Source of the DNA: Diphasiastrum complanatum
Lineage: Eukaryota; Streptophyta; Lycopodiopsida; Lycopodiales; Lycopodiaceae
DNA: 64,000 nucleotides
Assembly (NCBI GenBank): GCA_029204225.1
Contig: CM055106.1
Coordinates: 5,184,858 to 5,248,857, forward strand
Direction of reading: 5' to 3'
The notes under the pieces are model-generated. The model was not told where the DNA came from. It worked only from the letters and a program-made list of their open reading frames with translations, and ran no database searches. Each line of letters begins with the position of its first letter. Within the stretch, counting starts at the first letter, position 1. Positions 46,853 to 59,000 of the stretch are shown in pieces. The translations under genes and the position numbers were made by a program.

Positions 46853-46995
46853 GGCTTGTGAGGTACTTTATGGGAGGTGGAAGATTGTTGGTCGACATTG
46901 CGGATTTGCTGGCAATATTGATGATGCAACCGAATTTCTTCAGATGGGTGAGGATAAACTATTGGAGTCGAATCTCCACTTGGAGGGACAACATG

Positions 46996-48245
46996 CTACT
47001 GAGTTTTGCTGGGTGCAAGTGTAGGGGTTTGGCGTTGGGTTTGTGCTCGAGTCAAGACCCATGCGAGATGAGTTTCAACTAGCAAAGTTTCTACTTGCAC
47101 TGAATAGACAAGAATAGCTGGTTTGGATCGAGATGGACAGTCCTTCATGTGATGTTCAATACTGCAATTTTCACAAACTCGAGAAAAGTAGGATTTATCT
47201 AGGCAACAAATACTAGGATGCTTACCTGCACAGATAAAACATCCTCGTATTGCTGGGAGTTGATGCGCAGCAAATACAGCGTGGTCAAGAATTACGATCT
47301 CGCTGTGTGGATGATGACGACTATGAGAACTTGAGGCCTGGTGAGATGACTCGGTCGGTGCTTTTTCGTAAACCGAAAGCACAAAATCCAGGTGGAAGCC
47401 ATGGATTCTGTTTTCTAAGTGAAAAGCATCTAAGAGGGACAATAGAGAGCCAACGGCGAACTGCTGCTTTGTATTGGCCTTAATAGCTCGCTTGAGCTCA
47501 CCAGAAACAGTCTTGAACCAGTTATATGGTTCAAGAGGGGTTTTGGCCAACTTTATGTGGGACTCCACTATCCTATGCTTCTTGGTTTCCAAGGGGAGGT
47601 TCGAACCTGAGACCAAAGAAACTTTGGATGTCAAGGTAGGGACTCCACTATCCTATGAAGGATTTGAGATGTGATGCGGTCTTTCTTGAGGTTGCCAACC
47701 ATCAGGAAATGATTCAACAACTGGGCAGCGGCGTGGATGGAAGGCTCAGTGATGGCTTCCAGAAGGTAGCCATCATTAGTCCAGTGCAGATTGTTGGTGA
47801 GGTCGATGTATGGCTTGATGGCCTGTTTGGCGTGCTTGTGATTGGGTGAGGCTTGCATACCGAATGAGATTTCTATAGCTGCAAGTGTGGTCTCAGTGAC
47901 GCGCACCTTGTGTGTGGCTCCTTGGAAGGTGATATAAAACTTGGATTTCTCTTCTTTCCACGTACTGAAGGCAAGAGTGATGAAATCCATATTGATGCGT
48001 CCCGAAAAGGCTCTCTCATGAATACCCATTGCAGTAAGTAGAGGCTCCGCAAGGGTCATCCACTGAGTGACCATGCTTGTGCTAGGAAGAATCATGATGT
48101 CCGTTACAGATGGGACATCACGATGGATAGTATAGCGCGGAGACTGGGAAGTATCATTAGACGACATGATGGTCAGAAAGGAATTATAACCGCGTGAGAG
48201 TGTATTAGAAGGCAATGCAGGAAATTTGGAATGCTTTGGTTGCAA
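46996..48245 (-). pseudogene. Gag-like ORF with double zinc knuckle, split by a SINE
   Basis: Two minus ORFs (48245-47631 and 47634-46996) form one coding unit interrupted by a 62-bp SINE and its 18-bp target duplication; HRIVES is duplicated at the junction. The N-terminal part (about 200 aa) has VTQWMTLAEPLLTAMGIHER and AAIEISFGMQASPNHKHAKQ and no family I can name. The C-terminal part has YNWFKTVSGELKRAIKANTK and a cysteine-rich pair (GCFICAGKHPSICC, CENCSIEHHMKDC) then VLTRAQ, the same arrangement as gag of element 4 (GCFACGENHRVAEC...VVTRAQ). A related frame is at 62557-64000. I infer a gag-type protein of a plant LTR element. Confidence 0.6.
47578..47639 (-). mobile_element. tRNA-derived SINE, 5'-truncated copy
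   Basis: 62 bp, flanked by an 18-bp perfect target duplication GGACTCCACTATCCTATG (47560-47577 and 47640-47657). On the minus strand it reads from the middle of the SINE at 62148-62233 through box B (GGTTCGAACC) to the same terminal hairpin (CTTGGAAACCAAG) and AAG end. Box A is missing, as expected for incomplete reverse transcription. Confidence 0.9.
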
Positions 48246-48984
48246 GAAAAATTCGCAAGAGCTTCGCTAGCACAAGTGAGGAATGAATCGAATTTAGCCA
48301 GCTTATAGGTGAATTTGGTGGGTCCATTACATTGAATAGTAGTTGGGTTGATCAGTTCTAAACAAAAATTTGCAGGCATGTACAGTACTGTAAAAATAGG
48401 CTATAAAAATCTCGACGAAGGTTTCTAGGAATCTGAACCTATCAGACGAACGTTTTCCAAAGCTGGCGAAGGATGAACCTTCGCCCAGGAGGGTCCTTCG
48501 CCCAGGTACTGTCATAAATGTTTTTTTTCACAATCTGAACCTATGGACAATCTACTTTTGACATTTTAAGATTATCTAGTAGGTCGGCGAAGGTTCATAA
48601 TGACGTTATGATGCTCGACGAAGGTTTCCAAAATGACATATCACTTAACATTCGTCTGACTTAAAAATTGTATTTTCTCTTGTCAGAAACCTTCGCCCAC
48701 CTCAATTTAGATAAATCAAGGGTGGATGTACAGTCTAAGAGCTCAACGAAGGTTTCTGATACTGTATTGGCCAAATATGCCCAAAATATTGGTTTTCTAA
48801 GTCATTTTCCATAAAAATATTGTGCTTCCTTTCCCTTATGTTGATGACTTCCTGACTTTTGCTCATCAGTCTTTCTTTATTATTTATCATTATGTTTTTT
48901 AACTGTCTTTTTCCAAAAAAAGTCAGCAAATTAATTACTGAAAACAGAAAATTAAAAACAAGTAAAATAAAAAATATATTGAGA
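48246..48984 (-). other. Putative terminal region of element 4 with CGAAGGTT motif cluster
   Basis: No gene. CGAAGGTT or its complement AACCTTCG recurs about eight times between 48405 and 48760. Similar motifs lie at 55235-55350 on the other side of element 4, so these may be decayed LTRs, but I could not align them as LTRs. Confidence 0.4.
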
Positions 48985-50740
48985 TCAGGCTTGCTGAACT
49001 GGTGGAGCAGGCTGCCGAAACTTGCGTAATCGGCTGCCATTTACCAGAGTATCAAATAGTTTTCCATCCAAGTGCTCAAGAATTATTGCGCCATAGTTCA
49101 GGATTTCCTTCACTTTATACGGGCCTTTCCCAGTAAACTTTAACTTACCCTTGATCAGCTTGGTTTTGTACATCAATGCAAGATCTCCTACTTCCAGATC
49201 TTTCTTGTGCAATTGACGATCGTGCCATGCCTTGCGGCAAGCTTTCTCTGCTGCTAAGACATGAACTGCCATCAATCGGGTTTCACATAATTTGTGCAAC
49301 GCTTCAGGACGAAGTTGTAAAGACTGATCATCATTTAATCGTTCTGTTGCTGCTATGCATAAAGATGGGATTAAAAACTCAATTGACATAACAACATCTT
49401 GACCATAAACCAGTTGAAAAGGTGTTTGATTTGTACTATTTTTGTAAGCGGTTCTGAATGCCCATAATGCTGCATACAGTTTATGTTCCCAATTAGAGCG
49501 ACTCGCTTCAATTGTCTTTGTAATAATGGTGTAGAGAATCTTATTGGAAGATTCAGCTTGGCCATTCCTTCTGGGATAATAGGGAGTACTAAATCTCTGT
49601 ATAACAAAAAAATCTTTCAGTAAACACTTTATTGTTTGATTAACAAAGTGTGTACCCCGATCATTGACAATTTTGATCGGACATCCAAATCTGACTATAA
49701 TACTTTCATATAGAAACTTGGCCATAGATTTCGCATCAGTCACTTTGACTGCTTTGGCTTCAGCCCACTTGGTCATATAATCAGTTGCGATGATAATGTA
49801 GCGGGTCTGAGATCCTTGAGCAGCGAGATGAATAGGACCAACATAATCCAGTCCCCATTTTTCAAACGGTGATTGCGATAAAACCGGATGTAAGGGTCCA
49901 TAATTTTGTCGAGTAGGCCGTCGTGCTCGTTGGCAGACATCACATGTTTGAATAAAATTTTCTGTGTCCTTATGAAGTGCAGGCCACCAACAACCGGATT
50001 GCAAAAGTTTGCGAACAGTAATATCTGTAGAAAAGTGTCCTCCACCCATGTCATCATGGAAAAACATGATTACATTTGGTACTTCATGCGGTAAAACACA
50101 TCTTTGTAAAATATTATCTGATTCACGACGATACAATTGTCCTGTGATTAATTGATAAGGTTGAGCCTTATGAATCAATTGTCTTTTCTGTACTTTTGTT
50201 AAAGAGTCATTCGGTTGTCCTAGCATCAGGTACTCAAAAATATCTGTCGCCCACTCAGGTACTACTTCAACATAGAACAACATAGCATCTGGCAGTTCAT
50301 CATCCACTTCAGTATTAACTGGTGCGAATTCAATTCACGAAACGTGATCGGCTAGATAATGTTGCTTCCCCTTTCTGACCACAATTCGAAAGTCAAATTT
50401 AGTCAATAATAATAACCATCTTGCAATACGTCCAGTATTACACGTCTTATTTACCAAGTAAAGTAACGGTTGATGATCCGTACAAAATACAAAGTGCATT
50501 TCCATGAGGTAGTGACGAAATTTTCAAACAGAAAAAATCATGGCTAGCGCTTCATGTTTTGTTGTTGAATAATTCTTCTTTGGATCTGTAAGCTGTCTGC
50601 TTGCAAATCGTATAGGATAATCCTTCTTATAGTCACCTGGCTGCGTCAAAATTGATCCAATGGCATATTTTGAGGCATCCGTATGAACATGAAACACTAA
50701 TGTCCAATCTGGAGAACGCAGTATTGGTGCTGAAGATAAT
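48985..50740 (-). pseudogene. Element 4 RNase H and integrase
   Basis: RNase H (about 50390-50740): HVHTDASKYAIGSILTQPG-type block, TTKHEALAMIFSV then TGA then KFRHYL, TDHQPLLYLVNKTC. TGA again after HYLADHVS (about 50337). The integrase frame 50307-48985 is open: HHCC (HDDMGGGHFSTD, CDVCQRARRP), core Asp in WGLDYVGPI, Asp in VNDRGTHFVN, Glu in RRNGQAESSNK, and a C-terminal region GDLALMYKTKLIKGKLKFTG ending in VQQA. The core D-D-E is present, so only upstream stops disable it. Confidence 0.92.
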
Positions 50741-52657
50741 GTTTTTTTTTAACTTTTCAAAGGCTTCTAACGCCTCTACTGTCCAAATAGGAACAATAGT
50801 TAATTTGTATATAGGTCATGCTAAATCCGCAAAGAAGATAATAAAAATTTGATAGTAGTTCGCATGACCCATAAACACATAAACTCCTCGAATTGTTGAT
50901 GGCGGTGGCAATTCCACAATAACTTTGATCTTAGAGTAATCGGTGGCAATACCATGTCTCGATATCACATGTCCAAGCACCACTCCGTGAGAAACCCATA
51001 TTTGGCATTTTTCCGGATTTAGAGAAATCTGATATTTGCGGCATCTTTCAAAGACTTTCTCCAATTGATCCAGGTGGTCTGTATCTATACTATGAACTCC
51101 CAAGTCGTCCAAGTAAATTTCAAGAAATTTTTGCAGATAATCTTTAAAGACAAATTGCATTACTCTTTGGAATGAACTTGGTGTATTACAGAGTCCAAAC
51201 GACATTACTTTGTAAGCATAGGTGCCCCATTCTGTTGCAAAAGCAGTTTTGTGACGATCGGCAGGTGCAATCTTAAATCCATCCAGGAAACTATAAGCTT
51301 CCGCTCCAGCAAGGCAATCCAAAATGCTTTCAGTAAAAGGTAACGAAAAGTGATCCTTCTGTGTCACTTTATTCAATGCTTTGAGATTCACACAGATTCG
51401 CAATTTCCCATTTTTCTTAGGAACAATGACAATCTGTGAAATCCATTCGGTATGCTTGATCTCATAAATGAAGTCGGCGTCAAGCAATCTCTAAAGTTCT
51501 TTCTTTATCAGATCTGCCACATTAGGATTACAGTGATAGAGCTTTGTAACCTTTGGTACTGCATCAGGTACTAAAGGTATGGTATGTTCAATGACTGATG
51601 TCGGAATACCCTTCAAATCTTGATAAGTCCATGCAAAACAATCTTGATACTTAATAAGTAGCAAACGAAGTGCTTGATACTGTTCAGGAGTAAGTTGTGA
51701 TCCCACTTGTACAATCTTTTCTGGTTCTCCAGGTTCTGCAAGATTCATTGGCTGCGTCCTAGCTGGGCCATCGTAAACCTCTTTAGATTCCGACATGTGT
51801 TCTTCGGATTCATGATGTGCTTTAGGTAACATGATAACCACATCATAGTGTATAATGTTTAAAATGCTTTGCATATCATGCTGGATTACATGTGCTTGTT
51901 CTTTTTCGAAAGGACTTGTCTTGGATCTTCGTTTAGTCTTCTTAGCAGAAATTGATCGTGGAGGTGATGAATTTCGGGATGATAAATCTTTCTTCTCATG
52001 TGAAGACTTCCTAGATGATGATGTCTTGCTGGAGATCTGACTTGAAGAATCATTCTTGACTTTTCCTTTGTCTTTCACCAATAGAGGTGGCACTTTCTTA
52101 AAATCAATCTTTTGAGAGGAATTTTCCCATTTCAGGACTGTATTATAATGTTGTTTTGCTTGTTTCGTCGTCATCGAACCTGTCATCCTGTCTCTCTTCA
52201 ATATAACTGCTTTGGACCATTTGATTGTTGGTTCATTAGGAACATTACGCACTCCAAATATGGTCAGATCCATATGATGTAGAATCTGTTCATCCGTAAG
52301 TTCTGCACTGCCATCATAAGTTAAGGCATGGCTCATTGGTATGAGATCATCCTCAATTGGATCTGGTACAGGTTCCATTGATATCCAGACTACATTCAGC
52401 ACATTTAGTGGAAACGTGATTGGCGTATCCAAAGTTCGATCTAACAAGGAAATCTCGCTCATCTCTGATTGAATATCTTGTTGACACATATATCCTGCTG
52501 TACAATCAATTGTTGCAAGAGCTTTGTTCCAATTGACAATATCCGTTTGAGAATCATAATGAACTCCCAATTTTTTCTCTGGTCGATCACAAGTGTGATC
52601 CGTTATTGATGAATCGTCATCCACTTTTTGAACCACTGGCTTGATAGTCCAAGTCAT
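50741..52657 (-). pseudogene. Element 4 RT and upstream spacer
   Basis: Frame 52657-51491 covers a Lys/Ser-rich spacer and the RT entry (LLIKYQDCFAWTYQDLKGIP, LIKKEL) and closes with TAG before RLLDADFIYEI (frame 51487-50816), where Gln is the likely original. RT: PKKNGKLRICVNLKALNKV, YSFLDGFKIAPADRHKTAF, GTYAYKVMSFGLCNTPSSFQ, EIYLDDLGVHS. The usual SGYNQ stretch after FLDGF is missing (about 18 nt at 51283-51290 by comparison with the family), next to the catalytic Asp. TGA at 50816-50818 ends the frame; the inverted copy at 46795 has CGA. Confidence 0.9.
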
Positions 52658-52741
52658 AGGATCAATTTTAACTGCACGTTCACGATTTTCAAAAGTGATT
52701 TTGCCGGTACCCTAGTTATGAATTACTTGCGCAACTCATAA

Positions 52742-52984
52742 CTATGGACGTCCTAAGAGAACTCGGTAGACATTTGGTGCTTCTGGTAGGTCCATCACGA
52801 CGAAAGTAATGACGAACTGTACTCCAGCAATCTTGATAGGTATATCTTCTACCATTCCTCGTGGACGAACCGCTGTTTGATCAGCTAGCTTAATAGCAAA
52901 AGTAGCAGGCTTAATCTTTGTAAGGCCCCATTTTGTACATAGGATTGTAGAAATCAGGTTAACTCCTGAACCGTCGTCTATCAT
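52742..52984 (-). pseudogene. Element 4 aspartic protease
   Basis: MIDDGSGVNLIS carries the DDGSG active-site motif, followed by LADQTAVRPRGMVEDIPIKI and MDLPEAPNVYRVLLGRP, the typical retropepsin-like end. After LLGRP a TAG stands where Trp (TGG) is usual, and a second TAG after VIHN also fits TGG. Confidence 0.85.
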
Positions 52985-53110
52985 GGTTGCTTCTTTAGAA
53001 AATTGTCTATGTTGTATCGGCAGAGTGATATTCTTTTGTTCACTTTCCCAAGCGGCTCCAACATGGAGTACATCGTTAGATTCTTCAAATCCAGCACAGA
53101 AAAGAGGCTC

Positions 53111-54985
53111 CTAATGGTCTTCTGATTCTTCTTGAGCTAACTTTTGCGCTAAGACTTCTCTTGCTTTTGGCACCAACTTTAGGAACTCTCCCAATGAGAT
53201 ATTGATCTTGCTAGACAAAATATTCATGAGTAATTCTGTATGCGGTGCTTCAGGTTCAGTCATCTTGAAGGGTTCTTCGTGATGATGTAATTGATCATTC
53301 ATATCCGTACGTAAATTTCTTGGAGACTGCAATGGTGACGACCGAACTTTAGTTGTTACTTTAGCAGCTTCAAGTTCCTCTTCTTCTTGCAGATGTTTAA
53401 TCCACTATCTCATATCCTGATATTTTCATTTTTCTGCATTAAGATTTGGATAGACTTCCGATGCTATTGGTGTATCGTTCAATGGTATAGAATCAGTAGG
53501 TACTGAATCCACTACTGGTTCTTTTTGCTTTTGTGCTCTAGTGACCACCATCAAGGGTGCACTTGGTTTATTATGAGCTACCGATCCTTGCTCGATTGTT
53601 ATCAAATTTATAGGTGTTGTAGCTGAAGGTGGCTTCGGTCTTGCTGAACAGTCTTTATAGCAACGCCCATATCCGCAGTCACGACAGAATGGTACAAATT
53701 TTTCTTTATTTGGGCATTCTGCAACTCTGTGATTTTCTCCACATGCAAAGCATCCAAATGGTGCTCTGGCCCAATTTCTCGAAGCTTGTTGTTGAGCGGC
53801 AGCATAAATGGCATATTGTTCTGAAGATTCACCTTCCTGATCATTACCATAGCTCCTTTGCTCATCACTTCCGTAAGGTTCTGGTTCCATCAAATTGGCA
53901 AGAGGAGCAGAGTGTTTTGGTGGGGCAGACAAAGCTAGACGATCCGGGTATCCAAGAGTAGATTGTCGTAGTCTTGCTGCTGGATTGCCTCCATACTGTG
54001 GCTTTTGATATCCCATCTGGGCATACCGTTGCTAAATTATCCGAGGGTTGAAGTTGCAAAAGGCAGTCTCATGGTTAAGTGAATTACACAGATGGCAAAC
54101 ACTAATTTCCATTCGTTTTTTCAATTGAGGACACTCGTTCACTGTGTGATTTTTTGTACAAATAGAACACCAGACATTTTCCCTGGTAGGAAAAGTCTTT
54201 GCAAACTTCTCAGATTCCTTGTTCGCTTCTCCGTGAAAATTTTCTAATGCTTGAATCTTCTCATCAAATTGCAACTGCAACTTTTCCATTTGTTTCTGTT
54301 GGGTCATCCCAAGTTTCTCGAACTCATTGAGCATCATTTCTGGAGTAGCATTGGCATTCGTTGATGCAATAGTGGTGAATGTCGTATTAGTCGGCCTTGC
54401 TATATAAGGCAACATACTGACATTCGGCTCATCATCTGAATCTTCATCCTCCTCCCAAATTGCATCGTCCATCGTATTTTGCAAAAGTGTGTACTCATTA
54501 TGGCGTTTCAGTTCACGTCTGATTCGTTTAGGTAGACATGACAAAAACCACATAATCATGGCATTCTCATTAATCAGCTCAGGTTTGCACTCAAATATGA
54601 GGCATTTCACCCTTTTGAATCTCAAACCATTTTCTGCTTTCCCATTTTAATTTTACTTAAAAGTAGGTAAGGGTCTTCCATAAACTTCTGCAGTTTGAAC
54701 CGTGTGATAAGGGCTCGTTTAACAACCTTGCAATCTGTACGCTCAGTTTCATCTGGTTACAATACCAATCTTGTGCTGCGCCTGTTAAGGCCATAGGAAA
54801 TAGCTTAAGTTTATCTTGAGGATAATCTCACCATAGACCTCACAGGATTCAGCATAGATATGAAGAAATCTAACTGGATCTGTTAATCCATTATATTCGG
54901 GTAGATCCAATCGGGGTGCTCTTCTAACAATAATTGGATTGACCTCTTGTGGAGCCCCTCTAGGAGCAGCTCCAGGGGCAGCCAT
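53111..54985 (-). pseudogene. Element 4 gag with four zinc knuckles
   Basis: ATG 54985 starts MAAPGAAPRGAPQEVNPIIV, then LDLPEYNGLTDPVRFLHIY. A frameshift near 54820 leads to DKLKLFPMALTGAAQDWY. The capsid-like part continues in 54625-54032 (MIMWFLSCLPKRIRRELKRH), then knuckles CSICTKNHTVNEC and CHLCNSLNHETAFC, then in 54016-53426 CFACGENHRVAEC and CRDCGYGRCYKDC followed by VVTRAQKQKEP. 53332-53111 is an acidic linker before protease. Gag packages the RNA; knuckles bind it. Confidence 0.85.
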
Positions 54986-55496
54986 CTTACAAACTTAGAT
55001 CAAATTGATAATGTGATTGGATATAGATTTTTCTAAAAAACTATCTCATATTAGATTTGCTAGCTCTATTCCACTTTTCAAGAATCTGATTCTATATGAT
55101 GAAAAACTACCCAAAATTTGATCAATCGATACTTCTCAAAAATGATAAATCTCTTAGAGTCTAATTTAGAATATATCAGATTTGATCCAAATTTTGACAG
55201 AGTATTGATCTGGAAAATCAGAAACTAAAACTAGGACTGGTGAAGGTTCTCTAGGCGAAGGTTGTGTCGGCGAAGGTTCAACAATGCTAGTTTGGGATAA
55301 AAACTCTCTGAACACTTTTTAGACAATTTCTTGGGAAATAACCTTCGTCGACTTCTCAGATGGAAGGTCTGACACAAATAAAAATATGGACAACCGGACA
55401 AAGGTTTTTGTAATCTGACGAGGATAAAAATCAAGATTTTTTGTGATATGATCAAGATGAATAGTACCCAAGAAAAAGATAGGAAAGATTAGAGTT
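54986..55496. other. Upstream flank of element 4, no supported gene
   Basis: AT-rich. GAAGGTT motifs at about 55238-55285 and AACCTTCG near 55342 mirror those at 48405-48760. No primer binding site was recognised. Confidence 0.4.
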
Positions 55497-55637
55497 TGTC
55501 AGGACTTTAGGAAGTTAAATGCAGCTACCACAAAAGACTACCATCTACTGCCATACACATATATCATTTCAGACCAAGTAGCTGAACGTTATAGTTTTTT
55601 AGATGGTTTTTCAGGATACAACCAAGTCTTTATTAAA
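55497..55637 (+). pseudogene. Short gypsy RT fragment
   Basis: Plus-strand CQDFRKLNAATTKDYHLLPY and YSFLDGFSGYNQV are RT motifs before and at the first catalytic Asp; here the SGYNQ stretch missing from element 4 is present. It is cut at about 55637 by the LTR of the next element. Confidence 0.88.
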
Positions 55638-56052
55638 GAGGAGAACCACCCAACCATTCCTAGATCAAACCTGGATCTAGCCCCCAAGCCATGTCATGTG
55701 AAGCAAGAGGAGAAGAGAGAAACTGGTAACCTAAATCCAATATGTCGACGGGTGAATCCCTACCTCATTATATAGAGAGTAGAGTCTTGTGCATGAAACC
55801 ATGCAACCCCCATGCAAGTCAACTATAAATAGGTCTCATCTCTTCATACAGTCCTCCTGCCTATATCCGTCACGCGGACATGCAATACTCCATATGTCTC
55901 AATTAGAGTGTCTGGGTCCTCTCAAGGTAATTAGTCACAAACAGGCCTTGACATGGAATTAAATCATGGCGTGACCAATAATCTCGAACATTGGAGGGCC
56001 AGTCTACCATATTAGGACTATTCCAGGTCCTTAGTCGAATGTGGACATAACA
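55638..56052 (-). repeat. 3' LTR of LARD-like element (truncated)
   Basis: Collinear with 62000-62520 except for the SINE and small differences. About 60 bp of the far end (present at 61941-61999) are missing, replaced by the RT fragment. It ends CATAACA. Confidence 0.85.
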
Positions 56053-56066
56053 TTATTCCCTCCTTA

Positions 56067-59000
56067 AACAGCTTCTATCTTGAGAAGCTCCTCAAGACAA
56101 GAAAGAATTACAAAAACAATTCCTTTAACTTTCAATATTAATCTAGGAAATCATTATCCCTAGTTTGACTTTCATATCAAACAAGTACTCAGAGATAATC
56201 AATTTTCCAATTGTTAATCTCACCATCATGCAAAACACTTACATGAACCAACTCAGTGAAATTACTCCTAACTTAGGAGATTAAATTTAAAGGAAAGAAA
56301 TAATAATTACAGTCTGAAATTATCCAGAAACTCTGGCAAACAATTTTTAAAAAGCTTCCAAGTACGACTATCCTTAGAATCCAATTGTAAGATATGATAA
56401 TTCATTCAACTAGAATCTCTAGGAGAATCATTAAGATATAGAATGATTAAAAAGTCAGCTCTGAGTATCCCAGATACTCTTTTGAGTTAAATGCTCATGT
56501 ATCTAGCACCAAATGCAATAAAATAGCATTCATTCATCTTAATAGACTTGTCTGTCTCCTATGATAACTAAGATCCAATTAAATGAAGTGAGATCCATAT
56601 GTTCTCAATAATACGGGAGTAAAGAGATTCAGAACACTGATCTGAATTCTTACTCAATTAATAGACCAGGACTTAATCGTCACACTTAAGAATCATAACA
56701 ATTTCGAATAATCCTCTGGCAATAATTAAGTATCTATTTATGATCCATCAATCATAAATATTTAGATTCGTATGATTCGTCAATCATAATTTTCTGGAAT
56801 CGAAAATTATAGTTAGTCATTTACAGGATACTAGAGTATATGTCCAACATAACTCAGAAAAAGTAAGAATCATTCCAAAATCTTTCCACTAAGAAAATAC
56901 TGGATTTAGGAATATTCTTCAAACAACATTCTTAACTGAAGTGCAAGATTCAAGTTCTATAAACCACTGGTAATTAAAGACTAAACGCATACCAAAATGA
57001 TAATCATCTTCAACTGCAAAAAAAAACTTTAGATTACAATCTAGAATCAAATCTAGATATCCAAAGTCCTGTTGAATATCGATTCAATTATTATTCTCGG
57101 ATTCATTATGATTCGTTATCCAATCGAGCTCTCTGAGATACAACCACTAATGTGATGAGTCTATCCCTTAACTAAGGAATACTCTATCCCAAGAATATTG
57201 TATATCCAATGCACATAATTTTAACTGATGATCCCCAAATGATTCACTAATCATGCGTCTTACATGCAATAAAATTCAAAAACCATCAGTTCTTGATGAA
57301 TCCTCTTCACACTGATCATTTTACCAATTAACTACATCCTGGAGTAATTAACAACTCAAGTTAATTGCCAATGATTTAGAAATCTCAAATGTCTAGGTGA
57401 AGAATTCAATTATACTAGTATGACACCACATTTAGATCCTTACCCAAATCATTTACAGGTTAATCCATAAATCTTCTATACAAAGATTTGTTAACTTTGC
57501 AAGTATCTGTACAACAATACTTGATCATATGTCTATGTTCACCGACTAGATTAAGTGCACCAAATAACCCTAGTAACCAGGAATACACAGTAGACTCATA
57601 CAAGATTAATCGTGCACATATGTGAATAATCTCAATATGACCCAATGCATAAACACATTTTTATCTGGTAGATTCCTCCAGAACCCACATATGTTACTCA
57701 CATATCTCATTGAGATCTTGTAACTCAGCTACAAAAGATTTTTCTATTTCTCACGAGTAAATAACATATCTAGAAAATCTTTGAGACGAATAACATTCAC
57801 ACTCAACAGTTTTGCAATCCAACTTACCTTCTAATTACTTAATTTCTTCCACTCAATCAACCCCTCTCTGATCCTATTACTCAAACTAAGATTAGGTTGA
57901 TCTAATACAGAACTCTCAGACTTAAATTTTGATCAAACTTACTTCTATTCCAATCAAAATGAAATCAGTAACCTTTGACTTTTTATTGTGCTACTTATAG
58001 ATAATGATTCAAATTTCAAACATGTTCTAGTTCCAGATTGTCCACACAATCTCTAGATAATTTCTCTTATTCGAAAAGTTCCAATTAGGTATCTTACCCT
58101 GAATTTATCCAAAATTACTTTCAGACCAAATCTCATTTCTATACCACAACTGGTTCTCTTCCGAAAGCTATGCAACCAACAAATCCCTAGATAGAATATC
58201 ATCCCATCACTTCACCCCACCTTTTAAGGAAATTATTAATTTCCATAAAAGTTAACTGGAAAGATGACATATGAAAATATCCAAATCCATGAAAAGTCAG
58301 TAATAAGTGCATTCCACAAAATGATTCACTCTATTACAAACAGGACTTTTCCTTCAAATATTTTCAATTTGAGTGACAAAACTATCATTCCTCTTAAATC
58401 CATTTATGCAACAAAAATATCCAAGGCTTAAGACATTGAACCACTTTGACTTTAGAATTTATCTGACTTCCAAGTCTATTCACACAAGTAGTAATTTATA
58501 TGACATAACAAACAGTCTTTCAAAAGAATAACTTCATGCTGGAAAGAGTCATATAAACCAGTCTGATGTCCTATATTCGAGAAATTACTAAGAGGTAAAG
58601 AATTAATTAAGAAAACAAGAAATAGATTTGAGGGTCTCTGATTTTGTAAATAATGAGATACGACATTGGGATCTAGATTAAACCTCAAATTTTTCCAAAA
58701 TACCCCACAATTGATCAAACGGTTTTATTTTTCCCATATCGCGACTAGGTACTAAGACACACTGATCATCAGATCTTTACAATCCTAGAATTCCCTTTCC
58801 AAAATTACTGATGTCCCATACCATCAGCTTTGCCTTCCAGAAAATCCCTAACTGTCTTATCTGATATTCTAGAGATCCGCAGATCATCTAGTTGTCCTAT
58901 AATCACCACAGGATATTATTTCTTGTTCCCAAACACTGGAGAATCCATTTATTTGGATGACTGGCATGCCCATCAGATGGATACCAAAAATCCACACCAT

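Larger units (their letters stand above)
48985..54985 (-). mobile_element. Ty3/gypsy element 4 internal region, degenerate
   Basis: Gag, protease, RT, RNase H and integrase occur in order on the minus strand; no chromodomain follows the integrase. The frame is broken by CGA-to-TGA, CAG-to-TAG and TGG-to-TAG type stops and a few frameshifts. LTR boundaries were not determined. It is a different gypsy lineage from elements A, 1 and 2 (integrase with WGLDYVGPI, gag with four knuckles). Confidence 0.88.
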
